Positions 62,401 through 64,000 of a stretch of 64,000 nucleotides of DNA are shown piece by piece. Location: assembly GCA_963532875.1 (NCBI GenBank), contig CAUSLO010000002.1, positions 1 to 64,000 on the forward strand, given 5' to 3'. Source of the DNA: CAUTUX01 sp963532875. GTDB lineage: Bacteria > Bacillota > Clostridia > Christensenellales > CAG-917. A program made the translations under genes and the position numbers. The notes beneath the pieces are model-generated. The model searched no databases, was not told the DNA's origin, and saw only the letters and a program-made list of their open reading frames with translations. How positions within the stretch are numbered: position 1 is the first letter of the stretch; each line of letters starts with the position of its first letter.

Positions 62401-64000
62401 GTCAAAGTTTACACTTACTCTATATCTATTAAATGTAACTACAACTTCTATATCAAAGCCTTTATATTCTTGCTTAATTGATAACAGATACTTCCCACCT
62501 GTTTCTTTGATTTCACCAATATTCCCCATATCTTGTTCTGGATTTTCTAAATATAGATATGAATAATCAATACCTGATATGTAATCTGGTCTTGTAAATG
62601 GGGTTATATCTGCTTTCTTACTTGGATCTGTTTCACCTTTCTTAAAGTAATAGTCTCTTTCTCCATCAGCACCAAGTTCATATTCTGGTCCCTGAATGTA
62701 TGAATTATGATTATGTGTTGTATATTTGCCATCAGTTCCTTGTGTTCTAACTAGTACGTGTACTTTTGTATATATCGCTTGTCCAAATATTGGAATCAAT
62801 GTTATATCACGCCCAGTCATTATATATTCTGCACTTATAATATTCTCGTCGCTATCCTTTATATATTTAATCATTGCTGGTGATATTTCTTTCTTTACAC
62901 CACCATCTAGATATCTCCAACCTAAGAACTTATCTCCTGGTTTACCAGTTGGAAGATTTAAAGTTATCTTGTGTAGATATCTAGCCTTCTTTGGGGCATC
63001 ACTTGGCAACGATGCTGCTGTTCCCTTTTCGTATTTAATTTTGAATTCTTTTGGCTTATAGTCAATAATGATTTCAGTTCCTCTTTCGTAATTAATATCG
63101 CCACTCACTAAATTTGATACTTCCCCTGACTCCACCATTGTATCTTTAACTTTTGCTGTATATTTGTCTGCTTCATATACTGGGCTATCACCTAATAACT
63201 GAGATGGTGTTTTTATTTTCTCTATTTCTTCTTTAAGGTTGATTGGATGCAATCCACGATCTGTTACTTCTACTTCTTTTGAATACTCTTCATAATCTTG
63301 TATTACAAAATCAAGTTCGCCAAGTCCCTTCTTCTCATAATCTGATACTCCACCATTTTCTGCTAATTGTGCAACATTATCAGCAACTCCATTTTCAGTG
63401 TAGTTATAATTTAATTTGAATTTTATCTTACTTGTATATCTCTTAATAAATACTTCAAACTTATTCTTTTGTGTTTTACTTATTGTTATCTGAGTTGAAT
63501 CATATACATCGTTATTAATCGCTTCAAAATTGAATACTCTTGTTAAATTGTTCCAAAGTACTGATTCTGCAGGGTCTTTGCCTAGTTCTGATTTAATTTT
63601 TTCTTGTAACTTTGTTTTTAAAACATTGTTATTAAATTCATATACAGAGTTATATTCTTTTTCAATTGTTTGTATGAAATTGTATGTCAATCTATATTTC
63701 AAATCTGCATTCCCATTAACTGTTTTATCTCCAGCCTTAGGGTCTGACAAATATGCTTTAACGTATAACTTTTGTTCTTGATGCCATACTGGGTATAGGT
63801 CAATTATCTTCTTATTGTCTACGTTGTCTTTATTTGTATATGTATCTAAGTCAAAGTATCCATTAACACAATATTCATTATATATTGGATTTACTGGCTT
63901 CCATCCTAGCAATGTGATTTTACCGATTTCATCTGTAGCGTCCGTAAACGTATGCGTTGTCCCTGGTTGATTTTTCCCTTGAAGTACATCAGAAATTTTA
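59464..64000 (-). CDS. Large repeat-containing surface protein (N-terminus beyond the window)
   Basis: The reading frame is open through the right edge, so the start is not seen; at least 1512 residues are present. The first two thirds hold repeated beta-rich modules with FxGW...PxW/F-type ends (LLGWKPVN, LYPVWHQEQ, FLGWRYLDGG, FYARWHAVQ, LYPMWNRAQ), like Listeria-Bacteroides (InlB B-type) repeats. Near 60145-60981 three 91-94-residue repeats each carry LRYxxDGI. The C-terminal ~230 residues start DRYIGYYPQSRY and end LLGMRPAVRVN, resembling the DUF6273-type ending found on gut bacterial surface proteins. No LPxTG or membrane anchor is seen at the C-terminus. Likely secreted or surface-exposed. 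Confidence 0.8.
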   Translation of the reverse strand, partial: KISDVLQGKNQPGTTHTFTDATDEIGKITLLGWKPVNPIYNEYCVNGYFDLDTYTNKDNVDNKKIIDLYPVWHQEQKLYVKAYLSDPKAGDKTVNGNADLKYRLTYNFIQTIEKEYNSVYEFNNNVLKTKLQEKIKSELGKDPAESVLWNNLTRVFNFEAINNDVYDSTQITISKTQKNKFEVFIKRYTSKIKFKLNYNYTENGVADNVAQLAENGGVSDYEKKGLGELDFVIQDYEEYSKEVEVTDRGLHPINLKEEIEKIKTPSQLLGDSPVYEADKYTAKVKDTMVESGEVSNLVSGDINYERGTEIIIDYKPKEFKIKYEKGTAASLPSDAPKKARYLHKITLNLPTGKPGDKFLGWRYLDGGVKKEISPAMIKYIKDSDENIISAEYIMTGRDITLIPIFGQAIYTKVHVLVRTQGTDGKYTTHNHNSYIQGPEYELGADGERDYYFKKGETDPSKKADITPFTRPDYISGIDYSYLYLENPEQDMGNIGEIKETGGKYLLSIKQEYKGFDIEVVVTFNRYRVSVNFDLRNEHKRSGIEVRGMPSPTTVYVGGGLSSNEEYSPQGLDVTVGGVKYPTFFRGYSELDTASAEATNPTNISFDKEEYKRFGATVTFYARWHAVQGVPIYAGMQFETVAGGSYEHVVDDIALDGEYKLPFDGQLGSKVIPNEYRSAIARKLSDVIKRPYVSEANQITYDGNGDDEFDLRLDKNIFTYRMKRKRVTVQFSMPTGSSPSSIAEQTVIFGAKMAPIPTSVTYRQSGWDSETFASLKHFSEQGINYIENYAEDAPKFDHINHVFDRDEDFAQPTKVLYPMWNRAQKVPIMLRVYGQKTSGPGLDNTAEGMQESYIAGIRKTDGEQIKPSELVEFIRSKMNTTIYNSNDIQFKRNGVDLAINSPIDVSVPNIGLDVILIRNIRTVTLNTDATVKIDKLKGHQSVSNNNKIISYRHGYIFDGNEEPYVDDTTDDAFVGWKNGSTRYLFNNSNQVTANVILTLKTRWRYSYVNIDVDGLTATNLRYQSDGIDGALSGSTIRLKIYEQKFPYTLKNLVYSGLLYSNKIQDYAEQNGYTSNSTINKSGETYHTKVKYGVKPGATVKIGLNGITATSLRYDHDGIVAYASGNNITVNIPFRKFATNVYELQDLKYSGAMYTSQISDYVNQTGYTGNIRITESGKTYDVQVKYQKKPDAKVEINLQGIRGDNLRYSADGITGYRNYDTINISVPYKKFATSPYTLKPLVSDNNNDLYLDSTHKGITLNGYASHAINEEGKQYRIWAHYTDKSKDRYIGYYPQSRYYPSGEPKVSGDGDETFSKYVKYSTIYTTTVYYKGEKYERVNISGQYRYYKYEYVHLDEFPTNNAQKWTKKTLEVSVLNAEDGSNNYASSYLKEYLDKVVKVKMRVALVVMPKISGRDVIEFNDNVGWYNNNVPRSKMKYNGITDYGTLLYEHYGSLRGINSYQKGDSQISNVYQFTRLATACADGNSMWVLYPDGHFSWWTPIQLLGMRPAVRVN
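60145..60981 (-). repeat. Three tandem ~92-residue protein repeats
   Basis: Coding repeats within the surface protein. Units begin at about 60981 (VNIDVDGLTATNLRY), 60708 (VKIGLNGITATSLRY) and 60426 (VEINLQGIRGDNLRY), spaced 273 and 282 nt. Each continues with a DGI motif, a KFxxxxYxLxxL segment and a K/R-x-Y-x-x-x-V/A-x-Y end. The copies are diverged, not recent duplications. Confidence 0.8.

Noticed and set aside
1..64000. CRISPR array, insertion sequence, prophage or integrative element
   Set aside because: No regularly spaced direct repeats, transposase, integrase or phage genes were seen, and composition is uniform.

Overview
The window comes from the chromosome of a low-GC Gram-positive-type (Bacillota/Clostridia-like), probably anaerobic and somewhat reduced bacterium. 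The evidence is AddAB-type recombination genes, a tsf-pyrH-frr-uppS-cdsA-dxr-ispG cluster at the usual polC locus, a pgpH-ybeY-era-recO cluster, an NfnAB-type electron-bifurcating transhydrogenase, an FMN riboswitch and several lipoproteins. All three stop codons are used and tryptophan is TGG, so the code is standard. No phage, insertion sequence or CRISPR array was seen. Coding density is very high: the longest stretch without a gene is about 280 bp, and many neighbouring genes overlap by 1 or 4 nt.

Nearly everything is on the minus strand. Reading in transcription order from the right edge: a large repeat-containing surface protein, cut by the window edge (64000-59464); grpE-dnaJ with a strong terminator; a long run of hslU, hisS, glyA, a WYL regulator, nth, nfnA, nfnB, obg, a nadD-yqeK-rsfS fusion and two lipoproteins; an FMN riboswitch followed by a ribU-tsaE fusion, tsaB, rimI and icd; then dnaB, pgpH, ybeY, era, recO, a lipoprotein, tsaC, tyrS, a YigZ-family gene, ilvE, recX and nnrD. 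Next come three small membrane proteins, tRNA-Thr(GGT), an Asp23-family gene, rarA, ruvX and a DUF1292 gene; then rpsB-tsf, pyrH-frr-uppS-cdsA, and dxr-ispG-(polC-like exonuclease)-pcrA-ligA-galK-lgt-pncB. The left end holds addB-addA. Only two genes are on the plus strand: a lipoprotein at 6828 and a membrane protein at 39678.

Functionally this is core biology: DNA repair and replication (AddAB, LigA, PcrA, Nth, RarA, RecO, RecX, RuvX, DnaB), translation and tRNA modification (RpsB, Tsf, Frr, TyrS, HisS, TsaB/TsaC/TsaE, RimI, Era, Obg, RsfS, YbeY), isoprenoid and lipid carrier synthesis (Dxr, IspG, UppS, CdsA), and cofactor metabolism (PncB, NadD, NnrD, riboflavin uptake, GlyA).

The unusual content lies in gene architecture. 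There is a riboflavin-transporter S component fused to the t6A enzyme TsaE behind an FMN riboswitch. A PolC homologue has lost its PHP and polymerase domains but kept an intact proofreading exonuclease. NadD, YqeK and RsfS are fused into one protein. GrpE carries a very long coiled-coil N-terminus next to a DnaJ whose Gly/Phe linker is replaced by an Ala/Ser/Thr/Pro tract. A PgpH-like phosphodiesterase has lost its extracellular domain. Several genes appear to be expressed from leaderless transcripts.
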